Shown: in pieces, positions 1 through 11,660 of the stretch
How positions within the stretch are numbered: the stretch's first letter is position 1
Layout: each line of letters begins with the position of its first letter
Origin: Halichondria panicea
Taxonomy: Eukaryota > Porifera > Demospongiae > Suberitida > Halichondriidae
Assembly: GCF_963675165.1 (NCBI RefSeq)
Contig: NC_087389.1
Coordinates: forward strand, 3,470,830-3,534,829
Length of the DNA: 64,000 bases
Reading direction: 5' to 3'
Notes under the pieces: generated by a model
What the model was told of the DNA's origin: nothing
Seen by the model: only the letters and a program-made list of their open reading frames with translations
Databases searched by the model: none
Made by a program: the position numbers and the translations under genes

Positions 1-62
1 GAAGCAGTATTTTAGTTGCAGTGTACAAGTACACACTGGACTATAGATTTAGAGGATCATGG

Positions 63-472
63 TCAGGGGGGGGGGGGGGCGGACAAAGGTGAACCGTTAC
101 GTAACAAAATTAAATTCTTAGCCTCATTCCAAACCGATTCTTCTTCAATAGAGCATTTTTGCGGTAAAATCTGTCTGGAAAGCAAGCCTCTGTACCACAA
201 CTGAAGCTATCCTTGAGATTGTAAGCTGTTCCAATAGGTTTGCGAGCTGGTACTAGTCACACAGACTGAATGTCTGGAGCTAAGAGAGATTCTGCTATTG
301 ATGACTCTCATCAACTTGTAGCATCACAAAACAAGTAGGCCGGTCGGGGCCAAGGTACAGGTGTACTTCAAATAATTCTACATAAAACTAGGAAGCTACA
401 CTCCTACTTTAAGATTTGCCTGACTGAGCAATATTTGTGCTCGCGTGATGTTGTCCGCCCCCCCCCCCCCTG
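63..472. repeat. hAT-like MITE with poly-G termini
   Basis: The two ends are inverted copies: CAG followed by about 14 G and CGGACAA on the left, and TTGTCCG, a C run and CTG on the right. The same 8 bp, GATCATGG, flanks both sides (55-62 and 473-480). An 8-bp target duplication with a CAG terminus is the hAT signature. There is no coding capacity inside. The superfamily call is inference from the duplication length. Confidence 0.75.
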
Positions 473-480
473 GATCATGG

Positions 481-997
481 CAATGGCACCGTACCCGATG
501 TGGAAACGCCCTAAAAACTATACGGCGTTAGCTATTAAACCGTAACTACTTCCTTGCTACACTTTAATACACCAGGGTAAAATCCACATCTGGTGACCAC
601 CAATTTATCTGACATGTAGGTAATAATAATATATTTGGCCAGCCAACACGTATCTGTACCTAGATTTTAATACACATGTACACACATAGACTCTACACAT
701 TCTTATAAGGAAATCTCAATAGATTGACACACACTCACTTTCGAAGTTAGAGTCGAGGCGAGTATAAAGTAAGAACCGAAACGATTAGTTCGAGTGTAGC
801 CTAGCCGAGTTGAGTGTAGCAATCTTTCAGTTGGTATGTACTTGTAAATAAATCACATGCAAGCGCAATCACACACCATTTTCGGTGACTTCAGATGTTG
901 GGCGTGGTCGATTCTAAGCTTTTGTGCTTGTAATGTCTCTAGACATTGTGATCTTTACCATCCTTGTGTACGTGTATGTACATGTCAGTGACAAAAA
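481..997. other. Upstream region of the MFSD4-like gene
   Basis: No exon is seen here on either strand. The stretch precedes the start codon of the MFSD4-like gene and must contain its promoter and 5' UTR. No TATA box or other core element can be assigned with confidence. Confidence 0.4.
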
Positions 998-3900
998 ATG
1001 TTGAAAATCAAGCTGGGATCTCTCAAGAAAGCATGCAAGCCACGGTCTCTCTTCATTAGAGCTAAGAATTGTGACGTTCACTTGTATGCAGTTACTTTCT
1101 GGGCATGTCTCAGCTTTATTGGATTGGTTAGTCTATAGTCGAGCTAGTCCAAGCATTTGTATCCACATCCCTCCCTAGGCCCTATACTGGAAACCACTCC
1201 CCTTCTCTCGGGAGAAAGGGACTGGCAAGCTGCCGTGTTGAGAGTTGTCCCAGTGCGTGAAGAATATCACGCTGCCATAAGAGTGTAAACGTCACAAATA
1301 GTCGTGTGCCACCGCCCACACACTAACTATCACTGCACAAAATATTATCGGATAAAGTACATCACTGGCGGTCTGTTATCGAGGCTGAAATAATATCACC
1401 CATGCATTACGTTTGTTCTACAATGGGACAACTCTCAACATGGCAACTTGCCAGTCCCCAGACCCCAGAGCGAAGGGAGTGGTTTCCAGTCTAATCCCTC
1501 CCCACCTATTAAATATATCTACTCAGGCCCCAACGTAGTTGCCTCTGGTTGCCCGTATAACATTCAACATAAACCCTTGCCATGCGCTACAAATCTTGCA
1601 ATCATGCACAATTATGCGTGCACTGACGCAGTATCATTCCCCCATGTTCAGGGTGCAGCTCTGCTGGTGTTTGGCCCCACTTTACTGGACTTTGCTGATC
1701 ATTTGGGAGTGGGGATTGATGTACTGGTAATCATGTTCACATGTCGGGCCATAGGGGGTGCAGTCGGCAGTGTGGTGACGGGTATCGTCATGGACAAGTT
1801 AGAGCAGTACTCTTTCACTATCCTGTGTGTGATCTACGTTTGCTGCATTGCTAGTAAGTACAGTATAATAAATTATGTGGATTTTGAGAACATTAATTTT
1901 GTTTTGATTTGTTATGTATGTTATAGACAGTGTTCCTTTAAAGTATCACTTTCAATGCGCAATAAAGTGGTTGTTTGTTGGTGACTGACTTGTGATGCGA
2001 ATGTACTAAGTGTATACCGTATAGCTGTATTGTGTATGGTGGAAATGTTCATATTAATTATAGAGTATTACCCGTTAAAAGTGTGAAGTTAGTATGTTCT
2101 ACGTCACCATTCTGAGCTGTACAAATATTTAGAATACGGAATAACGCAAATTCCTGCTATTAAGTACCGTATAGAGGGTATATTTCGAGGGTATAAATGT
2201 TCGTGGTTTTCGCGGATTAGGCATGAACCGCAAACATTTATAACCGCGAATTTAATATTCCATGCATGCATGCTGCAAAAAATGCACTATTCCACGAAAA
2301 TTAAATCCGCAAAAACTTTTCTAAAGGCACATCCGCGAAAATTTATACCCTCGAAATATACCCGCTATACGGTAGTATACCTATAATTATAGTATGTACT
2401 GCAATAGACCAGGAGGCTACACAGCCTATCATCACTGCCCCTCCCATGCAGCCACAGTGGCCATTCCTTTCTCAGTCCACATTGCCATGCTGGGTGTCAT
2501 CATGGCACTCAATGGTGTCGCCATGGGATCCATTGATAACGGTTAGCATAATTATACCATTGATAGTATAATTGTACCATTTCAAGTTGTTGTCTTTCTC
2601 ATGTACCACATTATAAACATACCAGTGCCTAATTTTAAACTTGTGTACAAACCTTAAATTATAGTTATACATTAGTTACAGCAACATTCACCTATCTTTG
2701 AATGTATATATCTTGGAAATTTAGACGTACATGTACTACATAACTATTCTATTCTCTAGGTACCCATGCGGTTCTGATCAAGCTATGGAGAGACAAGGCT
2801 GGACCGTGCATGCAGGTACTCCACTTCTGTTTTGCGTTTGGAGCTTTTATTGCCCCTCTTGTTGCCAAAACTTTTGTGACTGAACAAAGTGAAGACCTTC
2901 TTGCCGTAAATGCAACTGATTATAATGTGTCATTTTCTTGTGAGGATACTTTGAATGGTACACTTTCCAGCGATAAAACTATTGATCTGTTAATGCTGGA
3001 TGAAATTAAGGTGAATGATATCTCTAGCTGCATGGACAAAATCCACAGTACATGCCAAAATTTAACAGCTTCCTCTGTGATAACGGTATCTAACAACTGC
3101 ACACTAATTTATGGAGATGATGGTTTTACTTCGAATTTTGCTTGGGCTTATTGGATTGCAAGTACTTTGTTTGTGCCTTCCCTGATCGCATTCATTTACT
3201 TTGCTATTTCTAAAGAGTTCAGTAAGAAATGCAGCAAACGAAATGAAGTCGAGATCTCAGAAGAGGACGAAGAGGCCAAGAAAAATAAGAGCAATACATC
3301 GAGCAAGCAAGCTGCTTGGTTCCTCATCATTATGTTCACACTATTGTTCATCTTTATGTTTCTATACGTGGGACTTGAGGTGGCTTATGGCAGTCTCATC
3401 TTCACTGTAGCTGTTAAAGGAGAGCTGGGCTTCTCTAAATCCGATGCTGCTGTTCTGACTGCACTATTCTGGGGAACGTTCGCCTTCGCTCGTCTGTTTT
3501 CGGTCCTACTAGCGGTGCTCAAAGTTCGATCTTCAGTGATGATCGCTTGCAATCTAAGTGGCAGTTTCCTTGCCTCTCTGATATTGGTATTCTATCCGCA
3601 TGATCCCATTGCAGTTTGGATAGGGTCTGGCGTGTTAGGGGCCAGTTATGCTTCAATCTACCCGACCACTATGACATGGATGAGTGAGAATACTGAAGCG
3701 TCAGGCAAGGCCACCTCAGTACTAGTTGCAGCTGGTACTCTCGGCGACATCTCAATACCATCAATTGTAGGTGTTGTCATAGCAAAAGTTTCCAAAGACT
3801 CACTACTGTACATCACATTCGGAGGGATTCTAATTTCAGTCCTGGTAGTTGCCGTTTTGTTCCTAGTAACATGCTTGTATAATCGATCAAGAAGAAAGGG

Positions 3901-4045
3901 TGTAACAACTAATACAGTAGTTAAGTACGAGAAACTGAATGAAGAAACTAAAGACTGTAATTTGTCGGAAAACTGTAATGATTCTAATGTTGATGTAGAC
4001 TCCTCAACAGCAGAACAAACCTTAATATCTGCCTCTGAGAATTAG
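998..4045 (+). CDS. MFSD4-like major facilitator transporter
   Basis: I assembled four exons: 998-1126, 1652-1853, 2452-2541 and 2760-4045. Together they give 1,707 nt, or 568 residues plus stop. All introns are GT-AG and the frame stays open. The first exon leads from MLKIKLGSL into the first membrane helix, and the exon 1-2 junction restores FIGLGAALLVFGPTLLD, the conserved start of MFSD4/NAGLT1 proteins. The fourth exon opens with THAVLIKLWRDKAGPCMQVL and continues with HFCFAFGAF, the counterpart of the human QVLHF segment. A glycosylation-rich loop of about 110 residues (many N-x-S/T) lies between helices near residues 200-300. Several further hydrophobic helices and an acidic cytoplasmic tail follow. 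MFSD4 members are plasma-membrane transporters related to sodium-dependent glucose transporter 1; the substrate here is unknown. The gene is convergent with the BTBD9-like gene. Confidence 0.87.
1165..1505. repeat. MITE in intron 1 of the MFSD4-like gene
   Basis: The left arm (about 1165-1255) and the right arm (about 1420-1505) are inverted copies. Both carry TGGAAACCACTCC and the TTGCCAGTCCC / GGGACTGGCAAG block. It sits wholly inside intron 1 and leaves the splice sites intact. The outer ends are approximate. Confidence 0.7.
2020..2374. repeat. Two adjacent TACCGTATA-type MITEs in intron 2
   Basis: A short copy (about 2020-2164) is followed by a clear one at 2165-2374. The second begins TACCGTATAGAGGGTATA and ends with the inverted form CCCGCTATACGGTA. 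These belong to a family seen repeatedly in this window, with ends TACCGTAT and arms that often carry CGAAAAT-like text. Confidence 0.7.
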
Positions 4046-4181
4046 TTGTACATAACTGTTGAGTATATATAATTATTACCTTTTTTTACGATGTTATGTG
4101 TTATTATTTTCAATTAATAATTATAGTAAATAACACCCAACATAATAGACGTCTATACAGTCATGTACATGTATAGAAAGG

Positions 4182-4362
4182 TACCATATGGCGGGTTATT
4201 TTCGTATGATGGAAATGTTCATAATTATACTTTAATTGTTGTAGTGCATCATACGAAAATTAAAACTACAAAATTACTCTACTGCAACATGTACATTCAA
4301 CGTAACTATCCTGAGCTGTACGATTATACGAAAATTTGCATCAACGAAAATTACCTGCTATA
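4182..4362. repeat. TACC-type MITE in the convergent intergenic spacer
   Basis: The ends are inverted, starting TACCATATGGCGGGTTATTTTC and ending ACCTGCTATA. The inner arms share CATCATACGAAAATT-type text. It lies between the 3' ends of the MFSD4-like (+) and BTBD9-like (-) genes. The remainder of 4046-4506 is AT-rich 3' flank with no exon seen. Confidence 0.6.
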
Positions 4363-4506
4363 AATGTGGACTAGAAATAATTACCGACATAACTATTAAA
4401 CAAATCCTCTTCAAAAAATTAAAGGTGCATGTACATGTGCATGTAGGAAACTCTCAAAATTAAGTACGTACGTTATGTACATCATGCTAATTAATAAATC
4501 TACGAG

Positions 4507-7500
4507 TTATAGATCTACTTGTAATAATTGGCACTGAATGGCACTAACAGAGTACAGGCTAGTTGGCACCGAGGAAGAATCAGACCCTAGTTGTGATGGT
4601 CTTCTCTTGACATTGGTGATATGTACCAGAATGTACGAGACAGTTTGTTGTTCAAAATCCACACATACTTCATGCCTGGGTGTGAAAACGTACAATCATG
4701 ATAATTTAATATAATCCACGTACATGTACATGTACAAGTTAAGATACATGTACATGATGTAAAAGCTACTTATTGAAGTGCCCTAACTCGGGCTAGTCTA
4801 TTTGATATTCACTTGAAGCTAGGAGACTCACGCTCTATACTGTAAGTAGGTACAGTTGACGTGAATATAATATTGTATGTAAAGATTGATCAATCTCACC
4901 CCAGGCTGGTGCTTAGAACCACTCCAGCTGTCTCGAAGCTAGAGTACTCCCACTTCAAGCTGGTAGACACCTGCACATCTCCACCGACAAAATCTCCTGG
5001 CATGCCCTGAATCATGAGCCTATAGAGTCATTATTACAAGGTAACTGTAGAGGCTAGCAATACAGTCATGTAGCCACTTTAGTAAATATGTACAGGCTTA
5101 CAACTTTTTCTAGAACCTATAGGTGGTAATACAGCAGGTGATTCAACAAATTTATTGCTGTTTCACCGTTACCTTCTTTAGGCGTACATGTAGCTATTGC
5201 ATGGGTGATAGATCGCATGCGCTTCAAATTACCTTGAATATGGGTAATCGTACTACAAACGTAAAACCTTAGTAAACTATACTGTAAATTAGTCCGTTTA
5301 TTAAGAATATGTTCCGTAATACTTTATCTCCATGACTGAGCTGTGGCTTATGCCATCCATTGCGTTGGTCTAGAAGGCTTAAACACTAGTTTTAAGACAG
5401 AAGAGACTTTCATCTACGTCTACGATGGTCCTATAGCCGGGTTGTCTTTGCAAGTAGCAGTTGAGGCACCACACACTTCCCATAGCCTGTACAGGCCCAA
5501 GGTAAGACATCCTGACCATACAACCGTTATGGAGGTAGATGAGAGCCTCTTTTGGCTTCAGACTAGTGTAAAAGCCTTCAGCTAAGCTGATGTAAAATAG
5601 ATGAGAGAAGAAAAAAGGGGATTCCTCAGATTCTGGAGAATAAACTAACACATGCGCACTATCACCACTATCACCACTATCACCATGCAATAGGTACCAG
5701 GCCGTATTTTAATCGGTCTGGAATCGAGGCTAGTGTACATGCAAGTACACATATACAATGATTTGTATAGCCAAAAAGGTAGACTAAGTGCTTGCCTTAA
5801 ATGTGTAATTGATACAGGTGTGTCTAGAACCATTGCCATAACGACCACATTGGGGCTTTGTGGGTGACCAGGAGGCAGCTCAGAAGCTTGGAAATACTGA
5901 AGTGGCCTCAAAGCTAGAGGACCTATGTATACGTGAATGGTACAGTAAATAGCATTAAGTTTGCAGTATATCGGGTGGAATGCGAGGTTCTTTCGATTGT
6001 GAATTGCGAGTTTTCACATAGATTGAAAACGAAAGACACACAAAGAGTGAGCACGCGCATGAAATTTCAGTTAACACTCACCAACAACCCCTCCTTGAAG
6101 GAAATCGAACGGCTTGGCAGCGTCCTCAAGAGAGCAGCTGATAAACTTGAACCTCAAACGCTTGTCACATGAAACCAGCATAAAATCAATATACCTATAA
6201 TTATAAAATGTGTGCTAGCTTATATAAACGTTACTACAGTGAACAGGAAAGTACGCAAGCACACAGCACAGTCATACATAGTGTAAACAAGCATACGTCG
6301 TGTATGTATATATCATACGAAATCAATATGTATTGTGGCGGCAGCTGTAGGGTATAGAAGTCCTTGGTCAGGTATCAACGTATCAACGTACATAGTATTT
6401 TGTACAAAATAAGATATTAAACTGCTAGCTATACTCACTTGATTGCCTGAGTAGGGAAGCGAAGTGTTTGATTGAAGTAGCAATCCAGGCCGGTAAAATC
6501 AAACAGAGTCTCCCAAGTCTCCCTGTCCTTAGATATCCGAATCTTGTAATTAAATCGCCACTGGATCAATGGATTATCCGCTGGACCAAGAGTCACTGGT
6601 AAGCTGTTGGATTGTTTCTCAGGAAACGCCGATATTCTGATAGTATTGACTAAGTGAACATCACTGAATTCAACCATTTTTGAAGGGGGAGAGGTGACTT
6701 TAGGTGTGTTAGAAAAGGGGAGGTTTGATCGCCTTTGGACAAATGATCCCAAATTACGTGATCGAGCTGATCCTAACGGCTGAGAAAGTGAAGGTGGTGT
6801 AAACAGACCACTGCCAAACAAGGCTGGTGGAGAGCTGCCCTCCTCTTGTGGGTCTAACATACACTGTGGAGCATCCATCTCAACAATTCCATCGATGATC
6901 CTAGGAGGGCCGATCTTTCGTGAATACTCAACACTTCCAGAGCTTGCAAACCTTGCTAATTCGAATAGGTTTCTTCCAATCTCTACAAAATGAAGTGAGA
7001 ATGTGCGAATCAAATGCAGATCAGAACAAATTTTATAGCATAATATGGATTCAAGTTGTCTTAATAGCAGTACAATAAAGGATGACAAACCTTTCCTCCC
7101 TCTAGGCCTCCGGTTCTGAAACTCAGGCTTGATTTGAATCCGTAAGGCAGTTGTAATTTCAGACTGATCGAATATTTTTGCTGGCTCGATGGTTGTGAAA
7201 AGCTCTTTTGCTGGTATTTCACTCAGTCTGACACAGTCCAGAGCATGTTCGCAATCTTCTTTGTTCAGAGAGTTGTGCTCTCTCCAACGCAGAAAAGCCT
7301 CATAGATTCTCATTTCAGGCACAAGGAAAGTATCCCTCGATATTATTAGCTGCAAACTGGACGATGTGAGTGTGGATAAATCATCACAATTGAGGATATC
7401 TTCTGCTTTCTTGTCAATAAGACACAGACACGTATCCAAGAGATGCTTTACTTGATAGAGGTCAGCGTAAGCAAGGAACGTGAGAACGTTGTCCAGTGTT

Positions 7501-9024
7501 ACCATAGAGGCCAAATTGTGCCCCAGATAATCTTTGAGAGTGGTGAAACCAAACCTGTCAGCTAATGCAAGGACATCAAGGACGTCCTACACGGAGTAAA
7601 ACCTATGTATAATGCAAAGGTTCGGATATAGTTTAGGTTCAGCTACTATATGGTCTTACCTCCAAGTAAAATTACTTATGCCAGTTTTCAATAGGCAAAC
7701 TGTTGATCAAACACATACAGCCATTATGGTAATTTCTTTAGTAGGGAAGCATTCATAAAGGCTTAACTTTCAGTTTGTCAGTGTAGGCAAGGACTTTATA
7801 TTATACTTCTACAAACTATACGTGCATATGCATACCTGTTTCAAGATGTGCAGCTCCCCAGTGTAGACATATTCAACGAGAGAGACAAACAGCCGTGGTT
7901 GAGAGATATCAAGAAGAGCTATCTCATCACTGTCAGCCTCCAACATCTCTCCAAACAGCAGGCTTTGGAAGTAGCAGGACTGACAAGCAAGGATGGCACG
8001 GTGAGCATTCACACGTTTTCTCTCAGTCCCGACTAGGAATGTGACATCAGCGTGCTTCTGGTCTCTCCATAGACTGATGACCTGGTTGTGAGCATGGTCT
8101 TTGAGGTCCACGTGCACTGTACGAATGTGAGATAAGGACAATTTAGTAGTGGAGATAATGTTAATCCCCTTTATCGGCCTACCTACGTATATTTATATCA
8201 TGCAATCTTAATTAGCAAGGCTTACACTCAAAGTTCGGAGGCTGCTCACCACCTGTTTTCTCATCGACTACGGAGTTTTGGCGATATTTGCACTGATGTC
8301 TGGTTGCACTCATTTCGCTTACAAGAGGCAAATCACCTTGGGTGATAGATGCACTTTCTGTTGCTACCGGCGACACTGTTTGTAATGGACCAACATCCAA
8401 GCTCACTGATGGTGACTGAAACAGTCTATTTGCAGTCGTGTTCGAAAAAGATTGACAGGATGGCTGAAGGCTTCTAGGTAGTTGTGAAGACATGAAATCA
8501 AGTGATGGAAGATGAGCAAAGGGGTTTGATTGCACCAATAGATCTGAGACACTTGCTAAGCCATGTTGAGAAGGACTGCTCACTGGGAGAGAAATAGATT
8601 GACCAATACATTGCTCACTGTTTGTTCTCCAGTATGTTCTATTCAGCTCCAAAAGTAGCTCAACGTGACCTTGAACAACTCCACTACAAAACATCAACTC
8701 ATCAAAGCCTGGCACCTCTTGATCACTAGCAACACTCTGGACACATCTGCACAAAGCATCTTGAAAGACAGAGAAATGAGAATGTAACGTGTTCATTCCA
8801 GGAAAAACGCCATCTTCTTGGTGTACATTTGGGAAAGAAAGTTGGGATAATTCTGTATACTTATCACCGAGAAGGCTGCCCTGAGTTGGTTGTGAAATAG
8901 ATCTATGATTGTTGCGAATATCAGAGATCTGACGAATACTCTTCACAAGACGCACCAAGCTGTTCATTTTGTCCACAAAGGTCACAGATAACTGGTGAGG
9001 CCCAGGCTGTGTATTGCTTGCCAT
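4507..9024 (-). CDS. BTBD9-like BTB/BACK/discoidin protein
   Basis: Six exons on the minus strand: 9024-8250, 8116-7836, 7586-7091, 6982-6439, 5019-4900 and 4675-4507. They total 2,385 nt, 794 residues plus stop. All introns are GT-AG with matching phases. Exon 1 gives a Ser/Gln-rich N-terminal extension of 258 residues with no recognised domain. Exon 2 holds the BTB core (HADVTFLVGTERKRVNAHRA; YVYTGEL). Exon 3 opens with DVLDVLALADRFGF and holds the BACK region (FLVPEMRIYEAFLRWREHNS). Exons 4-5 look like one discoidin/F5-8C-type fold interrupted by a Ser/Pro-rich stretch: NTIRISAFPE, YKIRISKDRETWETLFDFTG, then LMIQGMPGDF. BTBD9 proteins act as Cul3 adaptors or synaptic/iron-homeostasis factors. 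The long N-terminus and the single split discoidin fold differ from vertebrate BTBD9, so the call is family level. Taken alone, exon 4 appears to end in TGA, but that TGA lies in a GTGAGT donor. Confidence 0.83.
5191..5732. repeat. 5'-truncated copy of the 589-bp TAGCCTCG element
   Basis: This is closely similar to the full element at 34839-35427: the GCTTCAAATTACC start, the ATTAGTCCGTTTA block, the inner inverted repeat and the ending GGAATCGAGGCTA all match. The left terminus is missing. It lies in intron 4 of the BTBD9-like gene. A short direct repeat (ACTATCACC, three times) near 5658 is extra relative to the other copy. Confidence 0.8.
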
Positions 9025-9793
9025 TCTCTGTGAAGATGATCTGGAACGCGTAAAAATTACTGTCTCCCCTTTCTCTGCCTGTCACTCACTGTCTCTCACC
9101 GGCACCAGGGGACAGGCCGGGTGCTCTGTCCAAAGATATAGCTTTGCTCCTCAGCTCAGACCTCCTCTGATATGTTAGCCTCGATCCCAGGCCGCACTAG
9201 ATCTACTATCATGGCATTTTTTTAGCATTTTTGAGGGGAGGGGCTGGCCTGCTGATTGGCATTAGCCCCGAAGAGAACCACTCTCTGGCCTCGAACCCAG
9301 CACTAGTATAGTATTACATATATAATAGTAAAGTGAACTGCTGGGGCAAAATCTAGAGAACTAGGATCTTTCTCTCTTCCCCCTCCCCCCTCTGAGAAAA
9401 GGTCTGGCCCCCAGGCTAGGGAACTGGTAGGCATTGACTGTACTATACTATGGCATAATCAAACAAGGAAGCTCTAGTGGTTTATTCTATATCTCTGTGT
9501 ACTTGTCTTGGAGCCTACACAACAGGATATGGGGTAGGGTGAGTCAATATTTAAATCATTATCTATGATTAGTCTCGCGGACCCAGACCCTGAGAAAGAG
9601 ATATATCGATATATATATCGGCTGGTCGATCCACGAGACTAATCTATGGATATATGTATGGGATTATTAACGTGAGGCCTGCCGCGGCGCAGTGCTGTGG
9701 GTTATAGTAGTCGCTCAGTGTGTTTATGTGTGTGTGTGTATATGTATTCTGAGTCTACTCGTACTCACCTAGATACCATAGCGCTGACCTTGT

Positions 9794-10068
9794 TACCGTA
9801 AGCTAGACCTCTAAGGCACTTTTAAAATAATTACGAAGCCAGAGGTCGCTTCTTTTGGAGGTTGAAGGAGGTTAAAAAATTATGTTGAAGACCTGATGTA
9901 GCTCTAATTGGAGGTAGCTCTACTCAGTCTACTTGCCTCGATTTATAGCCGCTTAAAAACGTGTATTTTCCAGAATCAGCTATCACTACTTTTAGAGGTC
10001 AGAAAATTACGTAAGCTCGAGGGTTGTCGCATATTTGGAGGGTCGCCTTAATTAGAGGTCTTACGGTA
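9794..10068. repeat. TACCGTA-type MITE
   Basis: It begins TACCGTAAGCTAGACCTCTAA and ends TTAGAGGTCTTACGGTA. Inner arms share AGAGGTC text. There is no coding potential. It belongs to the group of MITEs with TACNGTA ends in this window, though the inner arms differ from the others. Confidence 0.75.
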
Positions 10069-10593
10069 TTTCAAATAAATTTATAACGCCTACAAAAACT
10101 AAAGAGCAAACCATAGATAGTAAAGGAAAGGGATTGGAAACGCATTACGTCATACGGCTCAATCCTACTGACTGATCTTAGCCTCGATTACAGGCCCATC
10201 ATTGCGGCGTGAAATTGAGGCCACATAGATATCAGAGCATAATTATGAGTGTATCTCAAGCTCGAGCTCTAAGCTCATACTGTGGACAGTGTAGTTAAAG
10301 GACATGGGCTTCATGATGGCATCCATATCAGTAAAAAAAGCTATCATAAAATATAATTATACATGTATATGCAAAAATAAAGACGTATGTATACTTAATA
10401 ATGAGGTGACAGGTGAGGTTACTACGTGTCTTATGGAGTTGAATTCATGTTGAATTCATGTCTTCCTAGATGCTTTTGTTGTGTTGAGAGAGGGTAGGTT
10501 CTGGTTGAGGATGACTTAAATTTTTCTTACGAGATTTTTTGCTTCACATCCTAAAAAAGTCAGCTTATTTTATAAATCACATTAAAAAACATG

Positions 10594-11023
10594 TACTGTA
10601 TTTACTTGATTAAACGTCCTCCTTGAATAAACGCCCAGGGTAAAAGCTCTGTCTTTGTCAATAAACGCCCATCTTAAATAATCGCCCATGTATGGGGCGT
10701 GGCACTGTGGGTGGAGCTGAAATAGCACATGGAACCCTGTTGCAAGCATGGCAGCATAGAATAATAATACTTTTTATGATGCATCGATGGCAGAGAGAGA
10801 GATACTGACACGGGCACTCCTAAGACTTAAATTTAAGCTGAGAATAGATTTAAGCTGAGACAGCAGCCCAAGAAGAGCACATTAACTGCTGCTGTGCAGC
10901 TGAGTTTTGAGTAGACATAACAATAAACGCCCTCCTGGATTAAACGCCCTCCTCGTTTAAACGCCCCCTCTAAAGACTTCGATCTGAAATAAACGCCCGG
11001 GCGTTTAATAAGTAAATACGGTA
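10594..11023. repeat. TACYGTA MITE, copy 1 (AAACGCCC arms)
   Basis: The ends are TACTGTATTTACTTGATTAA and the inverted TTTAATAAGTAAATACGGTA. Arms are studded with AAACGCCC. The interior, including GTTGCAAGCATGGCAGCATA, recurs at 12097-12513 in the same orientation, so these are two copies of one element. Confidence 0.85.
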
Positions 11024-11660
11024 TATAAAAGTTGTTGTAAATCAAGAGTGGGTGTCCTGATCACTCCAAAATCGTTTGCTTGCTAGCATGAGTACTATAA
11101 CATACAAAACAACCAAAAATAATCTGCCAAAGAGAAAAGGTGCCCACAAAATTGTCACTACAACGACAATAATTTTGAGTATAATCCATGTAACATGCCT
11201 CTTATATCACATACCACCTTATAGCTCAATTATGCCAGAAAAAGATTCTTTCGTGCAATCAATCCTGGCTACCTCTTATTAAGTAATAAAGCACCTGCAA
11301 ACAACTAACCCTAGCTTTCAAGATAGAAAAACACTTTTTTGGGTACAATACACCATCCAACTTCATGGTACCACTACCATTGGAAAGCTTATGTTTTTGT
11401 GTACCCAAACAGCTCACTTGATTGGCTTGAACTCTGAAAGAATGATCTTGAGGTCCAAAAATATAGCTTAAAAAACAGCAAATGACCTCTGGACTAGCAA
11501 TGAATAACTAGCAATGAATAACATTAAAAATCGTAAGTAGCATTGCATGTACCATCCAGGCTCTATTGAAAACATTGGTGCACGTGATGCGTTTCCAATC
11601 CCTTTCACTATCTATGAGCGAACCAAAATATAATAATTATACATGTATATTTTTTTATAG

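Larger units (their letters stand above)
9025..11660. other. Repeat-rich intergenic region
   Basis: No convincing exon is found. The stretch holds a hairpin at about 9567-9648 (TTAGTCTCGCGGA against CCACGAGACTAA), MITEs at 9794-10068 and 10594-11023, and an isolated TAGCCTCGATCCCAGGCC end near 9178. A 68-codon open frame at 11076-11282 has no domain or splice context. Confidence 0.6.

Noticed and set aside
5343-5690. Overlapping open frames on both strands
   Set aside because: They lie in the inner inverted repeat of a transposon copy also present at 34839-35427, where the frames are not kept.
6435-6440. TGA stop after QAIK in the BTBD9-like gene
   Set aside because: The TGA lies in a strong GTGAGT donor, and splicing to 5019-4900 continues the discoidin-like fold in phase.
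11076-11282. Open frame of 68 codons beside a MITE
   Set aside because: No homology, low complexity, no splice context.
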